64,000 nt of DNA from Streptomyces sp. RKAG293 (GTDB lineage Bacteria > Actinomycetota > Actinomycetes > Streptomycetales > Streptomycetaceae). Shown here one piece after another: positions 24,216 to 32,841 of the stretch (position 1 is its first letter; every line of letters starts with the position of its first letter). Location of the stretch: the NCBI RefSeq assembly GCF_023701745.1, contig NZ_JAJOZB010000001.1:1302001-1366000 (forward strand), given 5' to 3'. The notes below the pieces were generated by a model. That model was given only the letters and a program-made list of their open reading frames with translations, did not search any database and had not been told where the DNA came from. Made by a program: the position numbers and the translations under genes.

Positions 24216-25589
24216 ATGCCTCCGCGCCCCCGCGCGGCGGTCCTGCCCCTGGTCGCGGTCTTCGCCGCCGGGTATCTCGCCGCCTATCTGCTGCCCACCA
24301 TCGTCGGGCACCTCGGTTCCTCCCCCGGTGGCCTCGGCCTGAGCAGCGCTCATGCGGGCGCTGTCGGCAGCGCCCTGCTGCTCTCGTCGGCCGGTGCCGG
24401 ACTGACCCTCGCCTCCCGCGTGGACCGCCTGGGGCCCGTCCGCCTCGCCCGCGCCGGACTGCTGCTCATGGTGGCGGGCTTCGCCCTCGCCGCCGGCACG
24501 TCCCACGTCCCGCTGGTGGTCGCCGGCTGCGTCATCGGCGGCTTCGGCTCCGGGACGGCGACGGCGGTGGCCGCCGTCGGGATCGCCGCCCGCCCGGATC
24601 CGCACCGCGCCTCGGTACTGGGTCTGTTGACCACCTCGGCGACGGCCGGCGCGCTGTATCTGGTGCTGCCGCGACTCGGTGGCGGCCACGCACTGCCGTT
24701 CGCCGCCATCGCCTGCGCCGCCGCGCTGGCGCTGCCCGCGGCCGGGCGGCTGCCCGCCGCACCGGACCGGGCGGCGTCACCGCGCCCCGACGCCGGCGTC
24801 CCGGCCCGGCTGCCGCACCGCCGTGCCGGCGCCGTACTGGCCGTCGCCATGCTGTGCTGGTCGATGGCGCAGAACGCCCTGTGGGGCGTGAGCGGACGCA
24901 TCGGCCTCGACCGGGCCGGACTCTCCGAGGCCGCGCTCGGCCTGGTCTTCGCCGTCGCCCTCGGCGGCGGTCTGGCCGGGGTCGGCGCGGCCGGCGCGCT
25001 CGGCTCCCGGCTCGGCCGCGCCGTCCCGATCGGCGTGGGCACCGCGGTCATCGCCACCTGTGTCGCGGTGAGCGCCTCGGCCGGCGGAGCCGTGCCGTTC
25101 GCGACCGGCGAGGTGCTCTGGAACACCGTCTACCCGGTGGTGCTCTCCTACCTGATCGGCCTGGCCGCCTCACTCGACGGCCAGGGCCGCTGGGCCGTGC
25201 TGGCCGGCTCCGCCTCCAACCTCGGCGTCGCCTGCGGACCGCTGGCCGGGACGCTGCTCGCCGGCCATGCCGGCTACCCGGTCATGGGCGCCGTACTGGC
25301 CTGCGTGCTGTTCGCCACCGCCGTGCCGCTCACCGCGGTCGCGCTGCACAGCGGCGGCCGCGTCCTGCTGCCGGGCACCGTACGGCGGCGCGGTGGCGCG
25401 GCCGCGGCGGCTGTCGCGGGCGCGGCCGGCGCCCCGGCGGGGGCCGTACCCGAACTGGGCGGCACCGAACTGGTGGTGACCGACATCGAGGTCGCCCCGA
25501 TGCCCGTACTGGAAGCGGTACTCGCCCCGCCGACGGCGGCGCTGCCGGCCCCCCGCGAGGAGACGGCGGCGCAGCTCGCGTCGGTCTAG
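24216..25589 (+). CDS. MFS-type transporter
   Basis: The 457-residue protein has about twelve hydrophobic helices and motifs of YbfB-like MFS carriers (LPTIVGHLGSSPGGLGLSSAHAG; RVDRLGPVRLARAG as the cytoplasmic loop). After the last helix (about residue 385) there is a long Ala/Gly/Pro-rich cytoplasmic tail. Substrate unknown. ATG 24216 follows GAGAGG. In the 145-bp upstream gap a short hairpin (CGAGA/TCTCG at 24085-24103) and an AT-rich stretch may end the mocR transcript or form part of this gene's promoter. Confidence 0.83.
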   Translation: MPPRPRAAVLPLVAVFAAGYLAAYLLPTIVGHLGSSPGGLGLSSAHAGAVGSALLLSSAGAGLTLASRVDRLGPVRLARAGLLLMVAGFALAAGTSHVPLVVAGCVIGGFGSGTATAVAAVGIAARPDPHRASVLGLLTTSATAGALYLVLPRLGGGHALPFAAIACAAALALPAAGRLPAAPDRAASPRPDAGVPARLPHRRAGAVLAVAMLCWSMAQNALWGVSGRIGLDRAGLSEAALGLVFAVALGGGLAGVGAAGALGSRLGRAVPIGVGTAVIATCVAVSASAGGAVPFATGEVLWNTVYPVVLSYLIGLAASLDGQGRWAVLAGSASNLGVACGPLAGTLLAGHAGYPVMGAVLACVLFATAVPLTAVALHSGGRVLLPGTVRRRGGAAAAAVAGAAGAPAGAVPELGGTELVVTDIEVAPMPVLEAVLAPPTAALPAPREETAAQLASV

Positions 25590-25605
25590 CGCACGGCTGT
25601 GGGCG

Positions 25606-26016
25606 TCATGAGTTGGACCACTGGCGGGTCGAGAGGACCAGCCGGTAGCCGTCCGCGTCCTCGATCGTGACACCCCACTGGTCCCAGTACGGGTTGTGCG
25701 CGGGCACGCGGGTGCCGCCGTGCTCCAGCAGGCGGGCGAGGAGGTCGGCCGGGACCTCGCCGTCGACGTAGACGACGAGCAGGTCCTCGGCCGTCGGCCG
25801 GGGCTCGACCGGCTGTCCGGGGTCGTGCACCAGCTCCAGGTGCCAGGCCGCGTCCGGCCAGCCGGCCATCAGCAGGGAGTGGTCCCCGGGGGTGCCGTCC
25901 CCTTCGTGGTGGTAGAGCACATCGAGACCGAGACCGCCGATCCAGAAGCGTTCGGCCGCCGCCAGATCCTTCGACGGCCGCGCGATGCGGACGTGTGCCG
26001 TGCCGTTGACCGCCAT
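25606..26016 (-). CDS. VOC/glyoxalase-family protein
   Basis: The 136-residue protein is a single vicinal-oxygen-chelate unit pair: HVRIARPSKDLAAAERFWIGGLGLDVLY, then WHLELVHDP, and a second half with EDLLVVYVDG, GTRVPAHNPYWDQWGVTIEDADGYRLVL. The metal ligands His, Glu and Glu appear to be kept. The reaction is unknown; relatives include fosfomycin- and bleomycin-resistance proteins and lyases. ATG 26016 follows CAGGGGG. It converges with the MFS gene 16 bp away. Confidence 0.85.
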   Translation of the reverse strand: MAVNGTAHVRIARPSKDLAAAERFWIGGLGLDVLYHHEGDGTPGDHSLLMAGWPDAAWHLELVHDPGQPVEPRPTAEDLLVVYVDGEVPADLLARLLEHGGTRVPAHNPYWDQWGVTIEDADGYRLVLSTRQWSNS

Positions 26017-26116
26017 GAAAACCCCCTGCCCAGGGGCCGCCACCTGCGGCGACCCGATACGGAGGAACCTACCGGGCCGTTGATCATCCGCGCGATCGGC
26101 CCGGTGCTCCCGATGA

Positions 26117-29059
26117 CTAGGGAGCGGGATCCGCGTCCGGCGGCTGCTTGGTGTGGTCGAGGACGGATCCGGCTTCGGCCCGCCTCCGTTCGGCCGTCTC
26201 GCCCTCCTCGTCGCCGTAGTCGGCGAGCACCGCCCGCGCCCGGTCCGCGGCGGCGTCGCGCCGGCCGAGGTCGGCCTCGATCCAGGCGGCGACCAGCTGT
26301 GCGGCGGAGCGGCCGTCACGGGACCCGTAGGTCGCGGCGGCCCGCCCGGTGTGTACGAGTGCCTCCTCATAGGCGGCGCGGGCCGAGCCGTCGGTGTCCG
26401 CGTCCCCGGGTTCGCCGGGGCAGCCGCGGACCAGGAGTTGGCCGGTCTGGAGGTGGGTGTCGGCGAGGTCGGCGCGCAGCATGTCCCGCTCGTCCTCGTC
26501 GGTGGCCGCGGCGAGCGCGGCGGCGGCGGCCTGTGCGGCGGACTCCATCGCCCGGCGGGCGGCGGGCAGTCCCGGCCGGCCCTCGCGCAGCTCGATCCAT
26601 GCGCGGGCCCGCAGTGCGCGCACCACCGCCGGGGTCCGCCCGAGGGCGCGCCACAGCTGTTCCGCGCGCTCGTAGGCCTGGACGGCCTGGTCGTCGAGCC
26701 CGGCGCGGTTGAGGGCGTCGGCGGCGAGGTGGGCGAGATTCGCGTGGTCCTGCTGTTCCTCCCACTCCTTGGCGATCTCCGCGGCGAGCAGGAACTGCTC
26801 GGCGGCCTCGCGGGGTTCGGCCAGCTGCAGCAGGCACTCGCCCAGCCACCACCGGGCCTGTACGACCCGGCCCTCGTGGTGCGCCGCGCGCAGGTCGGGC
26901 AGCGCGGTCTCCAGGACGGCGGCCGCTTCGGCGGCGCGGCCGAGGCGGTTCAGCGCCCCGCCGAGCACGAGCCGGGCCCAGCCGCCGGTGTCCTCGCCGT
27001 CGCCCGCCTCGTCGGCCCGGTGCGCGCCTTCCAGCGCGTGGTCGGCGGCCTCGTCGTCCTGGCCGGTGTCGGCGAGCGCCTGGGCGAGGACGGTGAGCAG
27101 ATGGGCGTGGTGCGCGGGGGTGAGGATCCCGGCGCCGAGGTCCAGCGCGGACCGGGCCGCGCGGGCGGCGGTGTGCGGATCGCCGTGGTTCAGGGCGAGC
27201 TCGGCGAGCATCGCCTCGCCCTCGACGGCGAGCCAGGGGCGTCCGGACTCCTGGTGCAGTGCGGAGGCCCGGGTGAACGCCTCGGCCGCGCCCCGGACAT
27301 CGCCGCGGCCGGCGACGAGCCGGCCGAGCAGACAGGTCGCGTCGGCGATCCGGCCGAGGACGCGGTCCTCGTCGCGGTGGGCCTCGGCGAGGACCAGGAT
27401 GTCGGAGACCTTGGCCTCCACGGCGGCCGCGGCCGCCTGGGGGTCGGCGGCCTGCCCGATCGTTCCCAGCCGGATCCTGGCGCGCAGCAGCAGTGCGCCG
27501 GTGAACTGGCGTGTGGTGGCCCGCTCCTTGGCGTGCAGTTCCCTGAGCTGTTCGCAGGCGGCGTCGGCCGCGGCGAGGGCGGGTTGCGCGGGTCCGGCGA
27601 GGGCCATGGCGTAGGCGGCGCGGCCGCGGCACGCGGCGGCCTCCCCGTACTCCCCCGCCGCCTCGAAGTCCGCGACGGCCGCGGTCAGCAGCGCGAGCGC
27701 CGCCGGCGGGTCGTCGAGGCTGTCCATGCCGGCGTGGTCGGCGACTTCGGCGCGGACCATCGGGTCCAGCGGGGTCCCGGTGCGGTCGGCGGCGCGGCCG
27801 ACCGCGGCCCAGGCCCGGTAGGCCGCGTCGCGTTGCGCTCTGCTGAGCTCACGGGCCCGGGCGATGAGCTCCGTGAGGTCGTCACTCCGTTCCGCGGCGG
27901 CGTCCGCGGACGGCATGTCGGCCGCCGCGGCCGGTGCTGTCTCTGGAAGGCGCGCGGCGCGCACCCCGAGCGGCAGCCGGTCGAGGAGCGGGGTGCTGCC
28001 GAGGCGTTCCGTCACCCAGGTGCTGACGGTGTCCGTGCCGTTGCGCTCGTCGAATCCGCGGGCGAGGCGCGTGATGGTGGCTTCGGTGCGGATGAGGAGC
28101 TCGGCCGCGGTGCGCGTCGTCGCCCCTGGCGCGGGGACGGGACGGTCGCCGTGCCCGAGTGCGGTGAGCCGGCGCAGCAGGACGGCGGCGGCGCCCAGGA
28201 AGTGCAGCCGGGACAGGGGCGTTCCGTCGCCCTCCAGGTGCGCGGTGTGTTCGGCGAGGATCTCCAGGCCGCGCGCCTCGTTGCCGGTCAGCGCGCAGAA
28301 CTCGATGTGCCGGCCGATGGAGGGCAGCAGGCTCTCGTTGCCGCGGGCCAGCCGGTAGCCGCGCAGATGGTTCCCGCGGGCCTCGTCGGTGCGCCCGAGC
28401 CGGACCAGGGGCAGCAGTGACAGGGCCAGGACGCGGTGCGGTTCCTCCTGGCAGCTGTGCTCGCCCGCCAGCACCGGCGCCCAGGCGGCGACGGCGCGTT
28501 CGTCCTCACCCAGGTCGGCGTGCCACTCGCCCTCGTCGTTGAGTTCGCAGGCCCTGCAGTCGCTCATGATGTCGCGGTCGGCGGCGGTCCAGGCCGCCAG
28601 CGAGTCGGCGGCCGCGGCCATGTCGCCGGTGTGCCGGGCCAGGCTGTACTCGGCGGCGCGTACGGGCCGCTGCGAGTAGCCGCCGAGGGCGTAGCGGCGG
28701 CCCATCTCCACCAGCCACCGGCGGATGGACTCCAGCGGGATGTCGGAGTAGCCGATCATGCCAGTGCTCACCCATTTGAAGCGCCAGTGCAGCTGGTAGA
28801 CGGCGCGCTCGCCGAAGTCCTCCGGGTGCTCGTCCCACATCCGCAGCAGACGGGAGAACGGCACGAACATCTTGGCGCGCTCGCTGCTGTACTCGTAGGC
28901 GCTGACGAGGTCGAAGAGCGCATCCAGCAGCAGCGGCCGGTCGCCCGTGGTCTCGGCGAGGGCCACCAGTTCCTCGGCGCGGGCGTTGCGCACCGTGCCG
29001 TTGCGCGCGGAGCGGTTCTCCTCCAGCGCCTGGTGGATCTCGTGCGCGGCCGCCGTCAT
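26117..29059 (-). CDS. Large TPR-repeat protein coupled to an Hsp90-like gene
   Basis: The 980-residue protein is almost entirely helical and Ala/Leu/Glu-rich, with recurrent TPR-like pairs, clearest in the C-terminal half (for example AVQAYERAEQLWRALGRTPA and AEQFLLAAEIAKEWEEQQDH). No nuclease, ATPase or membrane part is evident. Its ATG overlaps the stop of the upstream Hsp90-like gene as ATGA, so the two are translationally coupled. TPR proteins are the classic co-chaperones of eukaryotic Hsp90, and the pairing suggests a client-handling machine. The precise role in actinobacteria is, as far as I know, undescribed. Confidence 0.82.
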   Translation of the reverse strand: MTAAAHEIHQALEENRSARNGTVRNARAEELVALAETTGDRPLLLDALFDLVSAYEYSSERAKMFVPFSRLLRMWDEHPEDFGERAVYQLHWRFKWVSTGMIGYSDIPLESIRRWLVEMGRRYALGGYSQRPVRAAEYSLARHTGDMAAAADSLAAWTAADRDIMSDCRACELNDEGEWHADLGEDERAVAAWAPVLAGEHSCQEEPHRVLALSLLPLVRLGRTDEARGNHLRGYRLARGNESLLPSIGRHIEFCALTGNEARGLEILAEHTAHLEGDGTPLSRLHFLGAAAVLLRRLTALGHGDRPVPAPGATTRTAAELLIRTEATITRLARGFDERNGTDTVSTWVTERLGSTPLLDRLPLGVRAARLPETAPAAAADMPSADAAAERSDDLTELIARARELSRAQRDAAYRAWAAVGRAADRTGTPLDPMVRAEVADHAGMDSLDDPPAALALLTAAVADFEAAGEYGEAAACRGRAAYAMALAGPAQPALAAADAACEQLRELHAKERATTRQFTGALLLRARIRLGTIGQAADPQAAAAAVEAKVSDILVLAEAHRDEDRVLGRIADATCLLGRLVAGRGDVRGAAEAFTRASALHQESGRPWLAVEGEAMLAELALNHGDPHTAARAARSALDLGAGILTPAHHAHLLTVLAQALADTGQDDEAADHALEGAHRADEAGDGEDTGGWARLVLGGALNRLGRAAEAAAVLETALPDLRAAHHEGRVVQARWWLGECLLQLAEPREAAEQFLLAAEIAKEWEEQQDHANLAHLAADALNRAGLDDQAVQAYERAEQLWRALGRTPAVVRALRARAWIELREGRPGLPAARRAMESAAQAAAAALAAATDEDERDMLRADLADTHLQTGQLLVRGCPGEPGDADTDGSARAAYEEALVHTGRAAATYGSRDGRSAAQLVAAWIEADLGRRDAAADRARAVLADYGDEEGETAERRRAEAGSVLDHTKQPPDADPAP

Positions 29060-30864
29060 CGGCTCTCCTCCTGGCCTTCGGGGTGCGTGGCCCACTGCAG
29101 CAGGTCCAGGAACGCACGGTTGATCAGTGCCGAGTCGGCCGGGCGCAGCGGGCGCTGGGCCAGCATCAGGGCCTGGCCGTAGAGCGCCTCGGTGGCGGTG
29201 CCGGCGAGTTCGGGGTCGTCGAGGGCGCTGATCCGGCGGACCAGCGGGTTGTGGTGGTTGAGGACGAGCCGGGCGCGGGGCGCGGAGCCGCGCAGCGAGC
29301 CGAGGATGCCGGCCCACAGCCCGTCCGCCTGGGTCTCCTCCTCGGCGCGGGCCCGTTCGAACCGGGCGGCGCGGTCGTCGAGGTGGAGGGCGGGGACGGT
29401 CAGCGGGTGGAAGGTGCGCAGCACGACGTCGCAGCCCAGGGCGTCGAGCCGGGTGCGCGCCGCGGTGAGGAAGCCGGCCAGCGCGAGCTCCTCCGCGGGG
29501 TCGACGGCGTCCAGGTGCGCGGTGACGGTGTCGGCGTCGAGTTCCGCGACGGCGGTGCCGGGCCGCACCCGCGGCAGCAGTTCGACGAGGTCGGCGTCGT
29601 ACGTGTAGCCGCCGTTGACGACCCCGATGCCCTGGGCGGACGCGATGGGCGCGACCTGCCGGTACTCCTCGACGGTGCGGGTGAAGTGCACGACCGGGTG
29701 GCGGCGGGCGAACTCCTCCAGCGACAGCCGTCCGTCGGTGGTCTCGAACGGCAGCCACGGCAGCATCACGCGGAGCATCTCCGCGTCGTGCCGGGCCAGC
29801 GACTTCACCCCGAGGTGGTGCACGGACAGGAACTGCCCGAGCCGTTCGGGGTCTCCCGCGGCGAGCGCGGTCAGCCACTCGCGGATACGGCCGCCGAGCG
29901 CGTCGCGGACGGCGGCCAGTGTCTCGTCGGCGTACAGGCTCTCGCGGGACGCGGTGGGGCGCAGGCTGTCGGTGTCGATGACGCAGCGGACGAAGAACGC
30001 CCAGTCCGGCAGCAGGTCGTCGGCCCGTTCGGTGAGCAGCATGCCCTTGAGGTGGACGCGGTGGCCCGCGCGCCGGGCGGGGCTGACGGCCTCCGGCAGC
30101 ACGTAGGCGACTCCGCGCACGCCGGCGAGCGGCACGTCCAGGTCGATGGCGTCCAGCGGGGTGAAGCCGAACTGCTCGTGGCAGTGCCGGGCGAGGGCGA
30201 TCCGCCGGGTGGCAGGGCTGGAGTGCTGGCGTTCCCACACCGCGGGCAGATCGGTGACCGGCTCGTCCCCGACGCGGACGTCGTAGGGCAGCAGCGAGCC
30301 GAAGTCCCGGGCGAGGGCGGTGACCCGGGCGGGTTCCAGCCACTCGGCGGCCCCGGGCCGGGCGCTGAGGTACACCGTGGTGCCGGGTTCGGTGCGCGCG
30401 TCCGGCGGCAGGGTGCGGACGGTGTACGAGCCGTCGTCGCGGGCCGTCCACTCCACCGGCGGGGCGTCGGGGGTGCGGGCGGAGCGGCTGACGACGCGGA
30501 TCTCCTCGGCGACGACGAAGCACGCGAGCAGTCCGATGCCGAACTGGCCGAGGAACTCGGCGCGCGCCGACTCCAGGCCGTCGCGCTTGGAGCTGCGGCC
30601 GATGGTGGCCAGCAGGGTGTGCACGTCGTTCTCGGTCAGACCGATGCCGCTGTCCTCGACCCGGAGCCGGCCCTCGCCGGCGTACAGCCGCACCCGCGCG
30701 GGCGCGTCCGGCTGCTCCGCGCGACGCGCCGTGATCGCGTCAACGGCGTTCTGCAGCAGTTCCCGCAGGTAGACCTTGGGGCTGGAGTAGAGGTGGTGGG
30801 AGAGCAGGTCCACCAGGCCGCGGAGATCGACCTGGAAGGTGTGCGGTATGTGATCAGCAGTCAT
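29056..30864 (-). CDS. Hsp90/HtpG-like ATPase protein
   Basis: The 602-residue protein has an N-terminal GHKL ATP-binding domain with all three Hsp90 signatures: YLRELLQNAVDAI (Asn), EDSGIGLTENDV (Asp, Gly) and GQFGIGLLACFVV (lid and glycine-rich motif). The middle region keeps RESLYAD (compare TASRESLY in HtpG-like proteins), and VHLKGMLL follows. It is shorter and more diverged than standard HtpG and lacks a clear dimerisation domain match, so it belongs to a side branch. ATG 30864 heads a two-gene operon with the TPR protein. Confidence 0.9.
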   Translation of the reverse strand: MTADHIPHTFQVDLRGLVDLLSHHLYSSPKVYLRELLQNAVDAITARRAEQPDAPARVRLYAGEGRLRVEDSGIGLTENDVHTLLATIGRSSKRDGLESARAEFLGQFGIGLLACFVVAEEIRVVSRSARTPDAPPVEWTARDDGSYTVRTLPPDARTEPGTTVYLSARPGAAEWLEPARVTALARDFGSLLPYDVRVGDEPVTDLPAVWERQHSSPATRRIALARHCHEQFGFTPLDAIDLDVPLAGVRGVAYVLPEAVSPARRAGHRVHLKGMLLTERADDLLPDWAFFVRCVIDTDSLRPTASRESLYADETLAAVRDALGGRIREWLTALAAGDPERLGQFLSVHHLGVKSLARHDAEMLRVMLPWLPFETTDGRLSLEEFARRHPVVHFTRTVEEYRQVAPIASAQGIGVVNGGYTYDADLVELLPRVRPGTAVAELDADTVTAHLDAVDPAEELALAGFLTAARTRLDALGCDVVLRTFHPLTVPALHLDDRAARFERARAEEETQADGLWAGILGSLRGSAPRARLVLNHHNPLVRRISALDDPELAGTATEALYGQALMLAQRPLRPADSALINRAFLDLLQWATHPEGQEESR

Positions 30865-30964
30865 CGTCTCAGCCGTACAGGGGATGAATTCCGGCCATCG
30901 TAGGCCGCTGCCCCGGTGTTGACCATGGGTTTCGGCGTGCGGGCCGTCCCGCCCCGGGCGCCGT

Positions 30965-30986
30965 GTTCACCGGCCGTTCGGCCGGA
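30965..30986 (+). promoter_or_regulatory. Possible PHO box upstream of the PhoD gene
   Basis: Two adjoining 11-nt units begin GTTCACC and GTTCGGC (30965 and 30976), close to the streptomycete PhoP direct-repeat consensus GTTCACC at 11-nt spacing. A weaker pair starts at 30918 and 30929 (GTTGACC, GTTTCGG). The position 60-85 bp before the phosphatase start is suitable. Confidence 0.45.
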
Positions 30987-31048
30987 CGGCATCCGGGACC
31001 AGTAGGAACGGGGACGACGCAGGGGCAGCCGAGCAGCGGGAGTCGCAC

Positions 31049-32674
31049 ATGTCGCAGATGCCGAACACAGCACACCAGGAGCAGGGTTCGCCGCGGTCGC
31101 GGCCTTCGGTCACGGGGGTGGACCGCCGGACGGTCCTCGGCGGCGGCCTCGCCGCGGCCGGAGCGCTGCTCGTTCCCGCCGTGACGGCGGCGCCCGCGCT
31201 GGCGCTGTCGGGGCGGCCGGCCGCCCCGTGGGGTGTGCAGAGCGGTGATGTCACGGCCACGTCCGGCCTGGTGTGGGTGCGGGCGGACCGGCCGGCCCGG
31301 ATGGTGGTGGAGACGTCGGTCAGCGGCTCCTTCCGCGACGCGCGCCGCTGGCAGGGCCCGCTGCTGGGTCCCGACACCGACTTCACCGGCACGACCTCGC
31401 TGCGCGGGCTGCCGTCCGGTGAACAGATCCACTACCGGGTGCTGCTGGCCGATCCGGACGACCACCGGCGTACCGGCGCACCCGTGGACGGCACCTTCCG
31501 CACCCCGTCGGCACGGCGCCGCGACGATGTGCGTTTCCTGTGGTCGGGGGACCTCGCAGGACAGGGCTGGGGCATCAACCCGGACATCGGCGGCTACCGC
31601 ATCTACGAGGCGATGGGCCGGCTCGACCCGGACTTCTTCCTCTGCAGCGGTGACAACATCTACGCCGACGGCCCCATCGCGCCCACCGCGGCACTCCCCG
31701 ACGGCAGCATCTACCGCAACCTCACCACCCCGGAGAAGTCCAAGGTCGCCGAGACGCTCGCGGAGTTCCGCGGCGCCTTCCGCTACAACCTGCTCGACGA
31801 CAAGCTGCGCGCCTTCAACGCGCGGGTGCCCTCGGTCATCCAGTGGGACGACCACGAGGTGCGCAACAACTGGTACCCGGGCGAGATCATGGACGACGCG
31901 CGGTACGCCCAGAAGAGCGTGGACGTCCTGGCGGCCCGCTCCCGGCGGGCGTTCTCCGAGTACTTCCCGATCTCGACGCTGCGGCCGAACGCCGACGGCC
32001 GGGTCCAGCGGGTGCAGCACCACGGCCCGCTGCTGGACGTCTTCGTGCTGGACATGCGCACCTACCGCAACGCCAACTCCCCCGACACCCAGACGCAGGA
32101 CGCGCAGGGCATCCTCGGCCGGGCGCAGCTGGAGTGGCTCAAGCGGGAGCTGTCCCGGTCCCGCGCGGTGTGGAAGGTGATCGCCGCCGACATGCCGCTG
32201 GGCCTGGTGGTGCCGGACACCACGGAGGGCAGGCCGAACATCGAGGCGGTCGCGCAGGGCGACCCGGGCGCCCCGCTCGGACGTGAGCTGCAGATCGCCG
32301 AGCTGCTGCGGTTCGTCAAGCACCGGCGGATCACCGGGACGGTGTGGCTGACGGCCGATGTGCACCACACCTCCGCGCAGCACTACCAGCCGTCCCGCGC
32401 GGCGTTCACGGACTTCGCGCCGTTCTGGGAGTTCGTCTCCGGTCCGCTGAACGCCGGCGCGTTCCCGGCCAGCGCGCTGGACGGCACCTTCGGTCCCGAG
32501 CGGGTGTTCGTCAAGGCGCCCGAGCGCGCCAACGTCTCGCCCGCCGAGGGGTACCAGTTCTTCGGCCAGGTCGACATCGACGGGCAGTCGGGCGAGCTGA
32601 CGGTGCGGCTGCGCGAGCAGGACGGCACGGTGCTGTTCACCAAGGTGCTGCAGCCCGGCCGCGTCGGGCAGTAG
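31049..32674 (+). CDS. phoD: Tat-secreted alkaline phosphatase D family protein
   Basis: The 541-residue enzyme begins with a twin-arginine signal (VDRRTVLGGGLAAAGALLVP at about residues 24-43), so it is exported folded. The mature part has an N-terminal PhoD domain (WGVQSGDVTATSGLVWVRAD) and a metallophosphatase core with GDNIYADG, WDDHEVRNNW, and TADVHHTSAQ. PhoD enzymes are calcium/iron phosphodiesterases or phosphomonoesterases induced by phosphate starvation through PhoP. ATG 31049 lies after AGCGGGAG. A hairpin at 32704 follows. Confidence 0.92.
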   Translation: MSQMPNTAHQEQGSPRSRPSVTGVDRRTVLGGGLAAAGALLVPAVTAAPALALSGRPAAPWGVQSGDVTATSGLVWVRADRPARMVVETSVSGSFRDARRWQGPLLGPDTDFTGTTSLRGLPSGEQIHYRVLLADPDDHRRTGAPVDGTFRTPSARRRDDVRFLWSGDLAGQGWGINPDIGGYRIYEAMGRLDPDFFLCSGDNIYADGPIAPTAALPDGSIYRNLTTPEKSKVAETLAEFRGAFRYNLLDDKLRAFNARVPSVIQWDDHEVRNNWYPGEIMDDARYAQKSVDVLAARSRRAFSEYFPISTLRPNADGRVQRVQHHGPLLDVFVLDMRTYRNANSPDTQTQDAQGILGRAQLEWLKRELSRSRAVWKVIAADMPLGLVVPDTTEGRPNIEAVAQGDPGAPLGRELQIAELLRFVKHRRITGTVWLTADVHHTSAQHYQPSRAAFTDFAPFWEFVSGPLNAGAFPASALDGTFGPERVFVKAPERANVSPAEGYQFFGQVDIDGQSGELTVRLREQDGTVLFTKVLQPGRVGQ

Positions 32675-32703
32675 GGCACCCGGCCCGCTTCGTCCGCGGT
32701 TCT

Positions 32704-32741
32704 GCCGTCCGCCGGTCGCGGGACACCGCCCGGCGGACGGC
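32704..32741 (+). terminator. Terminator hairpin after the PhoD gene
   Basis: GCCGTCCGCCGG pairs perfectly with CCGGCGGACGGC (12 bp) around a 14-nt loop, about 30 bp after the stop codon. Confidence 0.82.
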
Positions 32742-32841
32742 AAAACCGTTGAAAGCGCAAATTAACCACCAGGAATCACCCTTAACCCACCGGTCATAGA
32801 ACGTTCGTGATCACGCAACACATGTTCGACATGGTGTTCTC

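Noticed and set aside
29060..30523. Upstream extension of the TPR frame to 1468 codons
   Set aside because: The added part is an out-of-frame shadow of the Hsp90-like gene; the real start overlaps that gene's stop as ATGA.
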